64,000 nt of DNA, from the NCBI GenBank assembly GCA_900314885.1, contig OMWY01000009.1:1-64000 (forward strand). Direction: 5' to 3'. Source of the stretch: an uncultured Eubacteriales bacterium. Lineage in GTDB: Bacteria; Bacillota; Clostridia; Lachnospirales; Lachnospiraceae. Every line of letters begins with the position of its first letter. The stretch's first letter is position 1. This document shows positions 9,008-17,493 of the stretch, one piece after another. A model generated the notes under the pieces. The model did not search any database and was not told the origin of the DNA. It was given only the letters and a program-made list of their open reading frames with translations. Made by a program: the position numbers and the translations under genes.

Positions 9008-10216
9008 TTACAGATTAGATCTTATCATATTAAGCACGCCCAAATCCTTGGCACGATCAGCATACTCGCCCTCTGTCATGGTATCCGTGATAAAGGCGAA
9101 TTCATTTTTTACCTTATCGCTCTTAACCTCTGAGAGGTTAGGGAATGCGGCAATTGCGGCATCCTTCTTATCCGCAGGTACCCTTACAAAGTACTCACCC
9201 TTCGCATCCTTGATATCACCTAAGGTAAGCTTGCTTGCGCTCCACTGAATCATGATGTGGACACCCTTGTGCTTTACTTCATCTATAACATCAGAAACTA
9301 CGGCGCTTGCGGTAGGAAGCTTCCCGGCTCCGCGGCCATAGAACATGACATCATCAAGTACATTTCCCTTTACGAAAATGGCGTTAAATACGTCATTTAC
9401 CGAGAATAGCGGGCTGTGGGCGCTGACAAGGGCAGGAGCGACTCTCGCGTAAACTACCCCGTTATCCGCGCGCCTGCTTTCGCCAAGAAGCTTAATCGAA
9501 GCGTCAAGAGCCTTAGCGTAAGCCATATCCTCAACTGAAATCTTAGTGATTCCTTCTGTATAAATATCCTCATAATCGACCTGCATGCCATAAGCAAGAC
9601 TCGTTAAAATAGCTATCTTACGACATGTGTCGTATCCTTCGACATCCGCCTCAGGATTTCTCTCGGCATAGCCAAGCTCCTGGGCTTCCTTAAGGGAAGC
9701 GTGATAATCAGAACCCTGGCGGGCCATTTTCGTTAAAATGTAGTTAGTGGTACCGTTAAGGATACCTTTTATCTCAAGAATCTCGTCAGCTGTAATCGCC
9801 TGGTTGAGAGGCCTTATAATAGGAATACCACCGCCTACGCTCGCCTCGAAGAGGAAATTTTCGTTATGCTCCTTAGCTATCTCGATTAGCTCCGGGCCGT
9901 ATTTCGCAACTAGCTCCTTATTCGACGTAGCGACACTCTTGCCGGCAAGAAGGGCTGATTTTACAAAATCATAGGCAGGCTTGGTACCTCCCATAGTCTC
10001 GACTACTATACTGATTTCAGGATCATTTACAATATCCTTGAAGTCATGGGTTATAAGCTTCTCAGCCGGGTCCCCCGGAAAATCTCTGAGATCGCATATT
10101 CGTTTAACTTCTATGGGCTCACCCGCCCTCTTCGCTATACTTTCTTTGTTGGTATTGATGACTTCAAACACCCCTGAGCCAATAGTACCGTATCCTAATA
10201 TACCAATGCCTACCAT
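9008..10216 (-). CDS. hom: Homoserine dehydrogenase
   Basis: NAD(P)-dependent reduction of aspartate semialdehyde to homoserine. From the ATG at 10216 the protein has 402 residues; an in-frame TTG at 10261 would run the N-terminus through the ribosome site TTGGAGGTG, so ATG is preferred. The Rossmann loop GILGYGTIGSGV opens the protein; KGILNGTTNYILTKM (about 165) and LGYAERNPEADVEGYDTCRKIAIL (about 197) are catalytic-domain signatures; the C-terminus (about 330-402) has an ACT-like regulatory stretch. It appears to be the first gene of the long housekeeping run. Confidence 0.95.
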   Translation of the reverse strand: MVGIGILGYGTIGSGVFEVINTNKESIAKRAGEPIEVKRICDLRDFPGDPAEKLITHDFKDIVNDPEISIVVETMGGTKPAYDFVKSALLAGKSVATSNKELVAKYGPELIEIAKEHNENFLFEASVGGGIPIIRPLNQAITADEILEIKGILNGTTNYILTKMARQGSDYHASLKEAQELGYAERNPEADVEGYDTCRKIAILTSLAYGMQVDYEDIYTEGITKISVEDMAYAKALDASIKLLGESRRADNGVVYARVAPALVSAHSPLFSVNDVFNAIFVKGNVLDDVMFYGRGAGKLPTASAVVSDVIDEVKHKGVHIMIQWSASKLTLGDIKDAKGEYFVRVPADKKDAAIAAFPNLSEVKSDKVKNEFAFITDTMTEGEYADRAKDLGVLNMIRSNL

Positions 10217-10270
10217 CGTGCACCTCCAACTGCTTTTCGTTTCGCTGTCTTTAGACAACAATCATTTTAT

Positions 10271-10299
10271 ATGATAACAGAAACAGCGCAAAAAGTAAA
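10271..10299 (-). promoter_or_regulatory. Probable promoter of the hom-to-ispD operon
   Basis: On the minus strand TTTACT (10294-10299), a 17-base spacer and TATCAT (10271-10276) lie about 55 bases upstream of the hom ATG. No obvious later promoter was noticed before the tRNA promoter, and every gene junction in between overlaps or is under 25 bases. Confidence 0.55.
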
Positions 10300-10317
10300 T
10301 GAAGAAGTTATAATAAA

Positions 10318-11391
10318 TTAATATATTAGCTGTAATTCTTTCGGATAGTGGTTGAGGGTTTCAACTCCATCAGGGGTGACGAGGTTGAGGTCCTCTATGC
10401 GGACACCCGTATCACCGGAAAGATAGATGCCCGGCTCGATAGAAAAAATCATACCCGGAAGGAGCTGCCAGTCGTAAGCGGACGAAACGTCACCGTATTC
10501 ATGCTCCTTAAGCCCTATAAAATGGCCGAGTCTGTGGTTAAATTCTTCTCCATACCCGCCCTCGGTTATAAGGTCTCGTGCCGCCTTGTCGAGCTCACAG
10601 AGACGAGCCTTAGGACTGATCAGTGCTTCAGCCGTGAGATTTGCCTTAAGGGTAAGCTCATATATTTGGCGCGCATGGTCGCTGACCGTCTTATAGTAGA
10701 AGGTTCTCGTCATATCAGAGCAATAGCCCTTATATTTGCAGCCTACATCAAAAAGCACGCAATCACCTTCCTTTATTACCGTATTGTCAGGCTCATGGTG
10801 AGGATCGGCGGCATTTGCCCCGAAGGAAACGATAGGTTCAAAGGAATATCCCTCCGCTCCAAGGCTCTTATAAATGCCAAGCATTTTGTCGGCGACCTCA
10901 AGTTCTGTTACACCATCATGAATCAGTCCCTTAAACTGCGCCATGGCCGCGTCATTTATTTCCGAAGCCTTACGCATAAGCTTTATCTCATCCTCATCCT
11001 TGACGCCCCGGGTAAGGTCTATGGCAAGCGAGCCATTCTTAAAGCCTGCTGCCGCCTTGTCATCTATGAGAGGAAGAAGGAAGCGCGCCTCTATATTTTT
11101 GTCAACTCCAAGGATTCTGTCCTTATCTATCTCGCCTTCGATTGCGGAAATCACGTTATCCGTATCGGTCAGAACCACCGTCCTTATCGGCACTTCAGGC
11201 ACGACGAAGAGTTTATTTAAAAACAAGACATTTTCACCCTCGGCGTTAATATAGAAGGCAAAAAATCTCTCATAGGGCTGGACATATACGCCTGTGAAAT
11301 AGTAAATTGACATAGGGTCGGTCACAAGCATCTGAGTTAGATCAAGCTTCTTTAGGTTTTCAATCGCCCTGTTAATTCTTTTTTCGTTCAT
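10318..11391 (-). CDS. M24-family aminopeptidase (Xaa-Pro type)
   Basis: A pita-bread metallopeptidase of 357 residues, probably cytosolic and releasing N-terminal residues ahead of proline. The creatinase-like N-domain (about 1-125) precedes the catalytic domain. The five metal ligands are visible: the two Asp in LFDVGCKYKGYCSDMTRTF (about 215-226), His in HRLGHFIGLKEHE (about 285), Glu in FSIEPGIYL (about 318) and Glu in GVRIEDL (about 332). Substrate preference cannot be read from sequence. It has its own small upstream gap containing the terminator of the next gene. Confidence 0.92.
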   Translation of the reverse strand: MNEKRINRAIENLKKLDLTQMLVTDPMSIYYFTGVYVQPYERFFAFYINAEGENVLFLNKLFVVPEVPIRTVVLTDTDNVISAIEGEIDKDRILGVDKNIEARFLLPLIDDKAAAGFKNGSLAIDLTRGVKDEDEIKLMRKASEINDAAMAQFKGLIHDGVTELEVADKMLGIYKSLGAEGYSFEPIVSFGANAADPHHEPDNTVIKEGDCVLFDVGCKYKGYCSDMTRTFYYKTVSDHARQIYELTLKANLTAEALISPKARLCELDKAARDLITEGGYGEEFNHRLGHFIGLKEHEYGDVSSAYDWQLLPGMIFSIEPGIYLSGDTGVRIEDLNLVTPDGVETLNHYPKELQLIY

Positions 11392-11406
11392 TTTATTTTC
11401 CTTTCA

Positions 11407-11432
11407 AAAAGCCCGGGAACGAATCCCCGGGC
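11407..11432 (-). terminator. Intrinsic terminator of the PPC-repeat protein gene
   Basis: On the minus strand GCCCGGGG-attcgt-TCCCGGGC is followed by TTTTTGAAA, six bases after the stop codon of the upstream gene. Confidence 0.85.
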
Positions 11433-11437
11433 AGAAA

Positions 11438-12601
11438 TTACTTCACTAAAAGCTTGTAGAGTACTCCATTTGACGTTCCCCAGAAGGTAGAATCATGGCT
11501 TACACAAATGTAATACGTCTTTCCCTTCACTGCTGAAAACTTTATACTTCCACTCCTTCTTATTGAATCGGAGCTTACAACTGTATTACCATTCTTGTCT
11601 AAGACCTTAAAATTGTACAAATAATTTACATCATGAGCCAACGTAAGCTTCACCCTGTATGTACCGGTTTTTGTGGCCTTAAGCTTAAAGTAATCCTTAT
11701 TCTGACCTACAAGAGACCCAAAGACTCCCTTGTTCGCGTATATCCTGTCAGCAGTGGCTATACTGTCATTAGGTTCAGACTCAACACGGGAATAAGCCTT
11801 AAAGGTCATCGTCACCTCGTAGAGCTGCTTTTTTGCGGCACTGTTATACGGAGTAACACCGATATACATCTTTTGGCCTTTCTTTAAGACGCAGGACAGA
11901 CCTTCAATATTCGATTTATTGTCATAAATTGTATTTAACGAAGCTACTTCATTTGCCTCATCATCATAAAACTTAACAGTCCACTCAGGTGTATCGGTCG
12001 AGTTAAATTCATGACGCTTTACGGTTACATTATAAGAACCTGACTTATCGGCATCTATCTCATAGAAGTCAACGTCCTTATAATTATCGTTAATGCAGCC
12101 GAGGATAGTCTTATCCTTAGTAAGCTTAGTAGCTGTTACGGTGCTGTTATTCGGTTCCTTTTCAACGTCAGCGGCTAAAAAGTCAGGGAAAAGCTGGTAG
12201 GTCTTATCAATCGTTCCGCTGTAATTCGATACCTCGATGACGATTCTCGTACCCTTACTCACTGTGAAATACATCGTCTGAAAAGATGTACCATACCAGT
12301 AGAGAGATGCCTTATTGAGTTCACCGTCATAAGGCTGAATCTGCCACTCTCTGTTGCTCGTCGATGCCTCTATTGGGTTAATACAGAATCTTACAATTCC
12401 ATCATCACTTGCGGTATATGAATAATACTGCTTACGCACATCATCCGTCAATGCATTCGAAACAGGCGCGCCATCAGAAATATCAATAGGGTTTGATACA
12501 GAATCACCGCTTGCGGCAAACGCCTTAACCGGAACCACCGCGAAAAGCAGAGCCATGAAAGCAATGACAAAAAGCTTTGAAAGACTAAAAACCTTCTTCA
12601 C
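11438..12601 (-). CDS. Secreted protein with pre-peptidase C-terminal (PPC)-like repeats
   Basis: A 387-residue exported protein: signal peptide KKVFSLSKLFVIAFMALLFA with a likely cleavage after AFA (about 29). The mature part is three consecutive beta-sandwich repeats of about 115 residues, each with an EKEPNNS/SEPNDSIATA motif and a terminal GTYxVKL or KGTKxxIxV strand, typical of bacterial PPC domains. No catalytic domain is attached, which is odd because PPC domains usually accompany secreted enzymes; it may bind cell-surface or polymer material. Translation starts at GTG after GGAGGAATCTTA. It has its own strong promoter and terminator, so it is monocistronic. Confidence 0.8.
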   Translation of the reverse strand: MKKVFSLSKLFVIAFMALLFAVVPVKAFAASGDSVSNPIDISDGAPVSNALTDDVRKQYYSYTASDDGIVRFCINPIEASTSNREWQIQPYDGELNKASLYWYGTSFQTMYFTVSKGTRIVIEVSNYSGTIDKTYQLFPDFLAADVEKEPNNSTVTATKLTKDKTILGCINDNYKDVDFYEIDADKSGSYNVTVKRHEFNSTDTPEWTVKFYDDEANEVASLNTIYDNKSNIEGLSCVLKKGQKMYIGVTPYNSAAKKQLYEVTMTFKAYSRVESEPNDSIATADRIYANKGVFGSLVGQNKDYFKLKATKTGTYRVKLTLAHDVNYLYNFKVLDKNGNTVVSSDSIRRSGSIKFSAVKGKTYYICVSHDSTFWGTSNGVLYKLLVK

Positions 12602-12648
12602 TAAGATTCCTCCATAAGTGAATTTTGTAAAAATTGTGTTACAGATTT

Positions 12649-12676
12649 ATTATATCCGAATAAAGTAAAATGTCAA
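12649..12676 (-). promoter_or_regulatory. Promoter of the PPC-repeat protein gene
   Basis: On the minus strand TTGACA (12671-12676), a 16-base spacer and TATAAT (12649-12654) lie about 48 bases before the GTG start. Confidence 0.75.
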
Positions 12677-12715
12677 GGATAAAAATACTCATCGCCCACA
12701 TGCACAACAGCCGTT

Positions 12716-13798
12716 TTATCTTGCAAAAGATTTCTTTTCCTTGTACATCTCAACATCGGCGATATGGATGCAGTTTTCGACGCCGGCAAGAGTATTTTCG
12801 GTAAGCTCCGAATATCCTATGCTCATAGATATTGTTATCTGTCCGCCACCAGTTATAACCGCCGGAGTTGCTGCGAGATTTCTTCGTATTTTCTCAATTA
12901 TCTGTCCCTCGCCGGCCTTGCTCGATGTCATCTGAACACCGATAAATTCATCTCCGCCGTACCTGTAAAATATCGTATCAGCGCCGGAACCTGCGTCCTT
13001 TAAGCTTGCGGCAGCGATTTTAAGGCACTCATCTCCAAACTGGTGACCGTAAGTATCGTTTATTTTCTTAAAACCGTTAAGATCAACCATGAAAATGCCC
13101 TTAATGCCTTTAATCGATTCGGCATCCTTATAATCCTCATAAAATGCCTGTCTGTTCGCTATATTTAAGCTCATGTCCATTTTCGCCATCTCCCGCATAC
13201 GGCGGGCATTGTCTATAGCGAGAATTTTCATCCACTCAGTATACATTCCGAAGAAGAGGCCTCCAAGGCCTACCAGTATAAAATTGATGTTTAATTCCGC
13301 AACCGGAATTGATGGATGAGGATTAATCATATTCGCAGCGACAAGAGCAAACACCGCCGCTACCTCCTCCACAAGCATTGTCAGTGGTGAAACTATGAAC
13401 ATAGTCGGAGCGAGTGCCAGCAAAACAACCGGAAGTATAACATTTGCCCTCGGCATCGTAACAAATACAGTATAAATCGAAACAGCAAAAAGAAATGTTT
13501 TAAAGAGGACAATAACTGTCATCGCAAGCATGACATGCATATGCCTCATCATATATCTGCAGGCCCAGGCAAAGGCCAGCATGATTATAAACAGAGCAAT
13601 CCACACAGGTATCAGATGCAGGTCATGCATTATTATGGTCGCGAACGTAAGGCTTGCCGCCACAATCAGAAAGACCTGAGAAATCAGGTAGAGGAGGTAA
13701 AGATTTTCCTCATTTATCTCAGATCTGTTTATATCGAACATCTTCTTCCAGTCTTTTATAGATAGAAGTCCGTAAAGGTTGTGTCCTTTTTCACTCAT
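12716..13798 (-). CDS. Membrane-bound GGDEF protein (putative diguanylate cyclase)
   Basis: 360 residues. The first half (about 28-200) holds five or six hydrophobic segments and no recognisable soluble sensor. The GGDEF domain spans about 205-355 with LNIANRQAFYEDY, DLNGFKKINDTYGHQFGDE (metal and substrate residues) and an intact active loop YRYGGDEFIG. The RxxD inhibitory site normally just upstream of the loop appears absent (GSGADTIF), so product inhibition may be missing. ATG follows AGGAGGCGTCA. It should make c-di-GMP in response to a membrane-sensed signal; the signal is unknown. Confidence 0.9.
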   Translation of the reverse strand: MSEKGHNLYGLLSIKDWKKMFDINRSEINEENLYLLYLISQVFLIVAASLTFATIIMHDLHLIPVWIALFIIMLAFAWACRYMMRHMHVMLAMTVIVLFKTFLFAVSIYTVFVTMPRANVILPVVLLALAPTMFIVSPLTMLVEEVAAVFALVAANMINPHPSIPVAELNINFILVGLGGLFFGMYTEWMKILAIDNARRMREMAKMDMSLNIANRQAFYEDYKDAESIKGIKGIFMVDLNGFKKINDTYGHQFGDECLKIAAASLKDAGSGADTIFYRYGGDEFIGVQMTSSKAGEGQIIEKIRRNLAATPAVITGGGQITISMSIGYSELTENTLAGVENCIHIADVEMYKEKKSFAR

Positions 13799-13911
13799 TG
13801 ACGCCTCCTATATAATGGTAAATGCTTACCTATCTTATTCTATCACAATAGCGACTGTCATACAACGATAAATTTTAGATAGCGGATTCATTACTTGTTC
13901 AAGCATAAGAA

Positions 13912-13937
13912 TACCGCCTCCTAAGCAGGAAGCGGTA
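13912..13937 (-). terminator. Hairpin terminator after GH42 gene
   Basis: On the minus strand TACCGC-t-TCCT-gctt-AGGA-g-GCGGTA is followed by TTCTTATGCTTG, 18 bases beyond the beta-galactosidase stop. The U tract is imperfect. Confidence 0.6.
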
Positions 13938-13954
13938 GCGTAAAATTATTATGA

Positions 13955-15970
13955 CTATTCTTCTACTGTAAATACCTTGGCGCTGGTATTCGGGAATTCC
14001 TCGGATTCATCACCGATTATCATCTTGGCTCCTTTAGGAAGCTTAACCTTCTTATCCTCACGGGAGAAGTTCTCCATGAAAATGTAACGCCTGCCATCCC
14101 TCACACGGCTCTGAATATCAATCTCAGAAGGAAGCTTCTTAACAAGTGGCTCCACATTTGCGTCAGCGAGCACCTTCTCAAGGAACTTCTTATAGAAATC
14201 ATCCTCAAGGTCTGTCGCAAGATAGTAAGCCTTTCCTTTTTCAAAATGATTTACAGTTGCGGCAGGTGAGCCTGCGTAGAAATCCTCGCCATATTTCATA
14301 AATGGCTCAGCGCCGTTAAGAGTTATAAGCTCGCAAATCTTATTGCATGAATATGACTTGTCAAGGCCCATAGCACCATCGACCGTAAGAGCCTTGTTGC
14401 TCTGCTCATCCGTAAGGCCGTCAATCTCGTCAAGCCTTACGCCAAGCACATCCGTCAGGTCGTGAGGTGTGTCATGAAGGAAGCAGAGGTCATTCTCATT
14501 TGTCATCGCGCAAAGGTAGGTAGCGATAAGAGTGCCACCATTCTTTACAAAATCACGGATTCTCTCAAGTACATCGCCTCTTACACTATAGAGCATAGGA
14601 GCGATAAGTATCTTATATTTGCTGAAATCGTGAGGCTCGCTTATGACATCAACATCAACAGCGTTGCGCTTCAATGCGTTATAGAACTTCTGGGTCTGCT
14701 CAAGGTAGCCCTCACCGCAGTTTCTAGGGCCCTCGCTCATATCTATAGCCCATTCATTCTGTCTATCATAAATAAGCCCGACCTTGGCATCGGTCTGAGA
14801 TCCGGCTACATCAGCAAGCTTAAGAAGAAGCTCGCCTGTCTTCGTTGCTTCCTTAAATACTCTCGTATCCTCACGGCAGGTATGGTCAATAATAGCACCG
14901 TGGAACTTCTCACATGATCCGCGTCCGGCCCTTATCTGGAAATATTGAACGCTGTCAGCGCCATGACCAACTGCGTGAATAGCGGCAAGCGGAAGAAGGC
15001 CGTTTCTCTTAAGGCGGTGGGTCTGCTGCCAGTTTGTGCCTGAAGGGCAGCTTTCCATAAGAAGGAATGGCTTGTCCTTGTAGCAGCGCATGGAATCATG
15101 GCAGAGTCCGTGCTCAAGAGCCGGTTTAATGTCGCTTTCTGAGAAGCCCCAGTCCGGGTAAGAATCCCATGAGATTATATCAATATGGTTCTTCTGCTCG
15201 TTATAGTCGTAACCTCCAAAATCGTACATCATATTGATGGTGACAGGCTGCGTGGCGCCTGCGTCACGGAGGGCATTAACTTCATTATCTATGAAATTAT
15301 CGCACTCCTCGGTAGCGTACCGCTTCCAGTCTATCATGAGACCGTTCGTACCCTTCTCACCTATGTTTGAAGGCGCGTCAATCTGGTCAAATGAGCTGTA
15401 CTGGTGGCTCCAGAAAGCGTTCCACCACTCGTGGTTAAGCTTCTCGATTGTGCCGTATTTCTTCTTCAAGAAACCTCTGAAGGCCTTCTGGCAGGAAGGG
15501 CAATAGCACTCGCCCGAAAATTCGTTTGATATATGCCACGCGATGATGGCAGGATTGTCCTTGAAGCGCTCTGCAAGCTTAGTATCGATTATCCTGACCT
15601 TCTCCCTGTATATCGGAGATGTAAGGCAATGATTGTGGCGGCCGCCATACTGAGCCTTCGTACCATCCTCCCAGGTTCTAAGCACTTCAGGATACTTGTC
15701 TGAGAGCCACTTAGGTCTCGCGCCGGAAGGGGTTGCCATTATAGTCTTAATACCGTTAGCGTAGAGCTTATTCACAATTTCCTCAAGCCAGTCAAGGGTG
15801 AACTTACCTTCTTCAGGCTCAAGAGACGCCCAGGCAAATACACCAAGCGTCACTTCATTTATATGAGCTGCCTTCATCATGCGGAGATCCTGCTCAAGAA
15901 TTTCAGGCTCATCAAGCCACTGATCAGGGTTGTAGTCGCCTCCGTAAATAATCTTGTCTTCCATCTTCAT
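13955..15970 (-). CDS. GH42 beta-galactosidase
   Basis: Intracellular glycosidase removing terminal beta-galactose (some members accept alpha-L-arabinopyranose). The 671 residues match a complete GH42: TIM barrel with YNPDQW (about 13), acid/base Glu in IIAWHISNEFSGEC (about 152), a Cys cluster CYCPSCQ right after it (zinc site of GH42 trimers), nucleophile Glu in PFLLMESCPSGTNWQ (about 311), then a trimerisation beta/alpha domain (about 400-600) and a small C-terminal beta domain. No signal peptide. It is divergent from a LacI regulator and both share TTGCGCAA operators, so it is probably repressed without galactoside. ATG at 15970 versus 15964 is unresolved. Confidence 0.95.
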   Translation of the reverse strand: MKMEDKIIYGGDYNPDQWLDEPEILEQDLRMMKAAHINEVTLGVFAWASLEPEEGKFTLDWLEEIVNKLYANGIKTIMATPSGARPKWLSDKYPEVLRTWEDGTKAQYGGRHNHCLTSPIYREKVRIIDTKLAERFKDNPAIIAWHISNEFSGECYCPSCQKAFRGFLKKKYGTIEKLNHEWWNAFWSHQYSSFDQIDAPSNIGEKGTNGLMIDWKRYATEECDNFIDNEVNALRDAGATQPVTINMMYDFGGYDYNEQKNHIDIISWDSYPDWGFSESDIKPALEHGLCHDSMRCYKDKPFLLMESCPSGTNWQQTHRLKRNGLLPLAAIHAVGHGADSVQYFQIRAGRGSCEKFHGAIIDHTCREDTRVFKEATKTGELLLKLADVAGSQTDAKVGLIYDRQNEWAIDMSEGPRNCGEGYLEQTQKFYNALKRNAVDVDVISEPHDFSKYKILIAPMLYSVRGDVLERIRDFVKNGGTLIATYLCAMTNENDLCFLHDTPHDLTDVLGVRLDEIDGLTDEQSNKALTVDGAMGLDKSYSCNKICELITLNGAEPFMKYGEDFYAGSPAATVNHFEKGKAYYLATDLEDDFYKKFLEKVLADANVEPLVKKLPSEIDIQSRVRDGRRYIFMENFSREDKKVKLPKGAKMIIGDESEEFPNTSAKVFTVEE

Positions 15971-16024
15971 ACCTCACGAAATGTTGTCATATTAAAATAA
16001 GCTGTCAGGCACTATCCCCGGTTT

Positions 16025-16036
16025 GCGCAATTGCGC
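16025..16036. promoter_or_regulatory. Operator-like palindrome 1 (GCGCAATTGCGC)
   Basis: Perfect 12-base palindrome in the leader of the GH42 gene, made of two interleaved TTGCGC halves. It shares the TTGCGCAA core with the other sites in this intergenic region. Confidence 0.6.
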
Positions 16037-16050
16037 CTGACAAATTACTT

Positions 16051-16062
16051 TATTGCGCAATA
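16051..16062. promoter_or_regulatory. Operator-like palindrome 2 (TATTGCGCAATA)
   Basis: Perfect 12-base palindrome with the central CpG expected for LacI-family sites. It begins two bases downstream of the GH42 minus-10 box, covering the start site, so a bound repressor would block initiation. Confidence 0.7.
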
Positions 16063-16064
16063 CT

Positions 16065-16092
16065 ATAATAGCACAGTTTACGTTTAAGTCAA
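16065..16092 (-). promoter_or_regulatory. GH42 promoter
   Basis: On the minus strand TTGACT (16087-16092), a 16-base spacer and TATTAT (16065-16070) lie upstream of the beta-galactosidase gene, with operator 2 abutting the minus-10 box. Confidence 0.7.
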
Positions 16093-16122
16093 GGGGGAAA
16101 TATTAAACAAAAAACAAGTGTA

Positions 16123-16138
16123 AATATTGTGCAATATT
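16123..16138. promoter_or_regulatory. Operator-like inverted repeat 3 (AATATTG-TG-CAATATT)
   Basis: Seven-base arms around a two-base centre, halfway between the two divergent promoters. The core TTGTGCAA differs from the other sites by one base. Confidence 0.5.
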
Positions 16139-16168
16139 GACAATGACCGCCTTTTTCAAACATTTTTC

Positions 16169-16204
16169 TTGCACATCTTTCCGATGTGTGATATAATTGC
16201 GCAA
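16169..16204 (+). promoter_or_regulatory. lacI-type regulator promoter with overlapping TTGCGCAA operator
   Basis: TTGCAC (about 16169-16174), a 17-base spacer and TATAAT (16192-16197) form the promoter; the palindrome TTGCGCAA (16197-16204) overlaps its downstream edge. This implies that the regulator represses its own gene. Confidence 0.7.
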
Positions 16205-16254
16205 GTAAATATTATTTTGGAGAATATCCGTCTTAAGAAGGGTGGACATTGCAT

Positions 16255-17256
16255 ATGAGAAACAGTTTCACATCAAAGCAGATAGCCGCTGATCTTGGGG
16301 TTTCACAGACTACTGTCTCACGCGCTCTTTCAGGGAAGGGCAGGGTCTCACCGGCGACAAGAGAGCTTGTTAAAAAATATATTATAGAGCACGGCGGCAC
16401 CTACGAGGAACCGGATTCGGATGGTTCTGAAGCTCTTACGACAAATATAGCTATAGTCATACCTGAGGATTATAACCAGAATTTCATGTCATTTTTCATG
16501 ACCTGTCTCTCAGGGATTCAGGAGACATGCCAGGCAAACGGCTATGACCTCCTCGTAACCTCATGTGGCAATAAGGACGTGAGCTCTCTCGTCCGCATAG
16601 TTGAGAAGCACAAGGTCGATGGGGTAATCCTCGCCCGTACCTACGACAATGACGCCGCCGTTGAGTTCCTTCAGTCTAAGCATGTGCCATTTGTAACCAT
16701 AGGAACTACGCCCGTTTCAAATGTCACTATGATAGACGAGGACAACGTGGGCAGCGCAATGGAAATGACCCAGATACTTATAGCTAAGGGCTTTAAGAAG
16801 CTTGCGCTAATTTGCGGCAGCCTTGATTTCATCGTTAACAGGCAGAGACTTGAAGGCTTCAACCTCGGCGTTGAGGAGGCAGGCCTTCCTCTCCACGGTG
16901 AGATTGTCTATGCAAACAAAGACACAGTAGCGGATGTTTCCGACTGTGTCTCTGATATTCTAAGCAAGGGCGCCGACTGCATAGTCTGTGCCGATGATAA
17001 CTTAGCCATGATGACCTTGAACGAGCTTCGCCGCCGTCATGTGCATATCCCGGGTGAGGTTAAAATCGCATCTTTTTATGACAGCACATATCTGATGCAG
17101 TATCACCCTTCTGTCACTAGTCTCGTATTTGATTCAAGGACACTAGGCAGGAAGGCCGCAGAGAAGCTCCTCTTTATGCTGGGGACCTTCGATAGCGACC
17201 AGAGCGAGTCTATCTCACTAAGCTATGAAATTTCCTTCAGAGAATCAACTAAGTAA
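16255..17256 (+). CDS. LacI-family transcriptional repressor
   Basis: 333 residues from ATG 16255 (a TTG two codons earlier is possible). The N-terminal LacI helix-turn-helix is SKQIAADLGVSQTTVSRALSGKGRVSPATRELV (about 6-38), followed by the hinge and a periplasmic-binding-like sensor domain (about 60-330; VDGVILART, LICGSLDFIVNRQRLEGF, CADDNLAMMTLNELRR). It is divergent from the GH42 gene across a region with four TTGCGCAA-type palindromes, so galactoside-responsive control of GH42 and of itself is the natural inference. The ligand is not shown. Confidence 0.93.
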   Translation: MRNSFTSKQIAADLGVSQTTVSRALSGKGRVSPATRELVKKYIIEHGGTYEEPDSDGSEALTTNIAIVIPEDYNQNFMSFFMTCLSGIQETCQANGYDLLVTSCGNKDVSSLVRIVEKHKVDGVILARTYDNDAAVEFLQSKHVPFVTIGTTPVSNVTMIDEDNVGSAMEMTQILIAKGFKKLALICGSLDFIVNRQRLEGFNLGVEEAGLPLHGEIVYANKDTVADVSDCVSDILSKGADCIVCADDNLAMMTLNELRRRHVHIPGEVKIASFYDSTYLMQYHPSVTSLVFDSRTLGRKAAEKLLFMLGTFDSDQSESISLSYEISFRESTK

Positions 17257-17265
17257 AATCTGATA

Positions 17266-17325
17266 TCGACGTGAGCCTCCCACGACTAAAGTCGCGGGCT
17301 TCTAAAGAGCTTGCGCTCTTATTTA
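17266..17325 (+). mobile_element. Remnant end of an IS200/IS605-type element
   Basis: CCCACGAC-taaa-GTCGCGGG (about 17280-17299) followed by the second hairpin AAGAGC-ttgc-GCTCTT (about 17305-17320) looks like the subterminal hairpins of IS200/IS605/tnpB elements. No tnpA or tnpB coding sequence is next to it, so only a scar remains. It marks the left border of an AT-rich stretch. Confidence 0.5.
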
Positions 17326-17493
17326 AGAAGTTTGGTATTTCTTGTATGTATTGGAGAACGGAACAACAAGCTTGTTACCATTCAGACGCACAAAACCTAT
17401 TACAAGCGTGGTAAATCCGTCTTTAGGAAGATAATGAGGCAGTCTGATATCCCTGAAGTCATATCAATAATAGGGGTTAGCAAAAAGCAATGA
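17326..17493 (+). pseudogene. C-terminal fragment of a lost gene
   Basis: An open frame without its own start runs to TGA at 17493 and ends SDIPEVISIIGVSKKQ. Its stop overlaps the ATG of the following lipoprotein gene (ATGA), the way an intact operon junction looks, while its 5' end runs straight into the IS-like scar. I infer that the front of the gene was deleted. The product family is not recognised. Confidence 0.4.

Noticed and set aside
10348..11220. 290-residue plus-strand open frame
   Set aside because: It lies wholly antisense to the M24 peptidase gene, whose metal ligands and family motifs are intact; the plus-strand translation has no recognisable domain.
16021..16062. Possible riboswitch in the GH42 leader
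   Set aside because: The symmetric TTGCGCAA palindromes next to a LacI gene are better explained as DNA operators than as RNA structure.
17263..17330. Intact IS200/IS605 insertion sequence
   Set aside because: Only one hairpin end is visible and no tnpA or tnpB coding sequence lies within the island, so it is treated as a scar.
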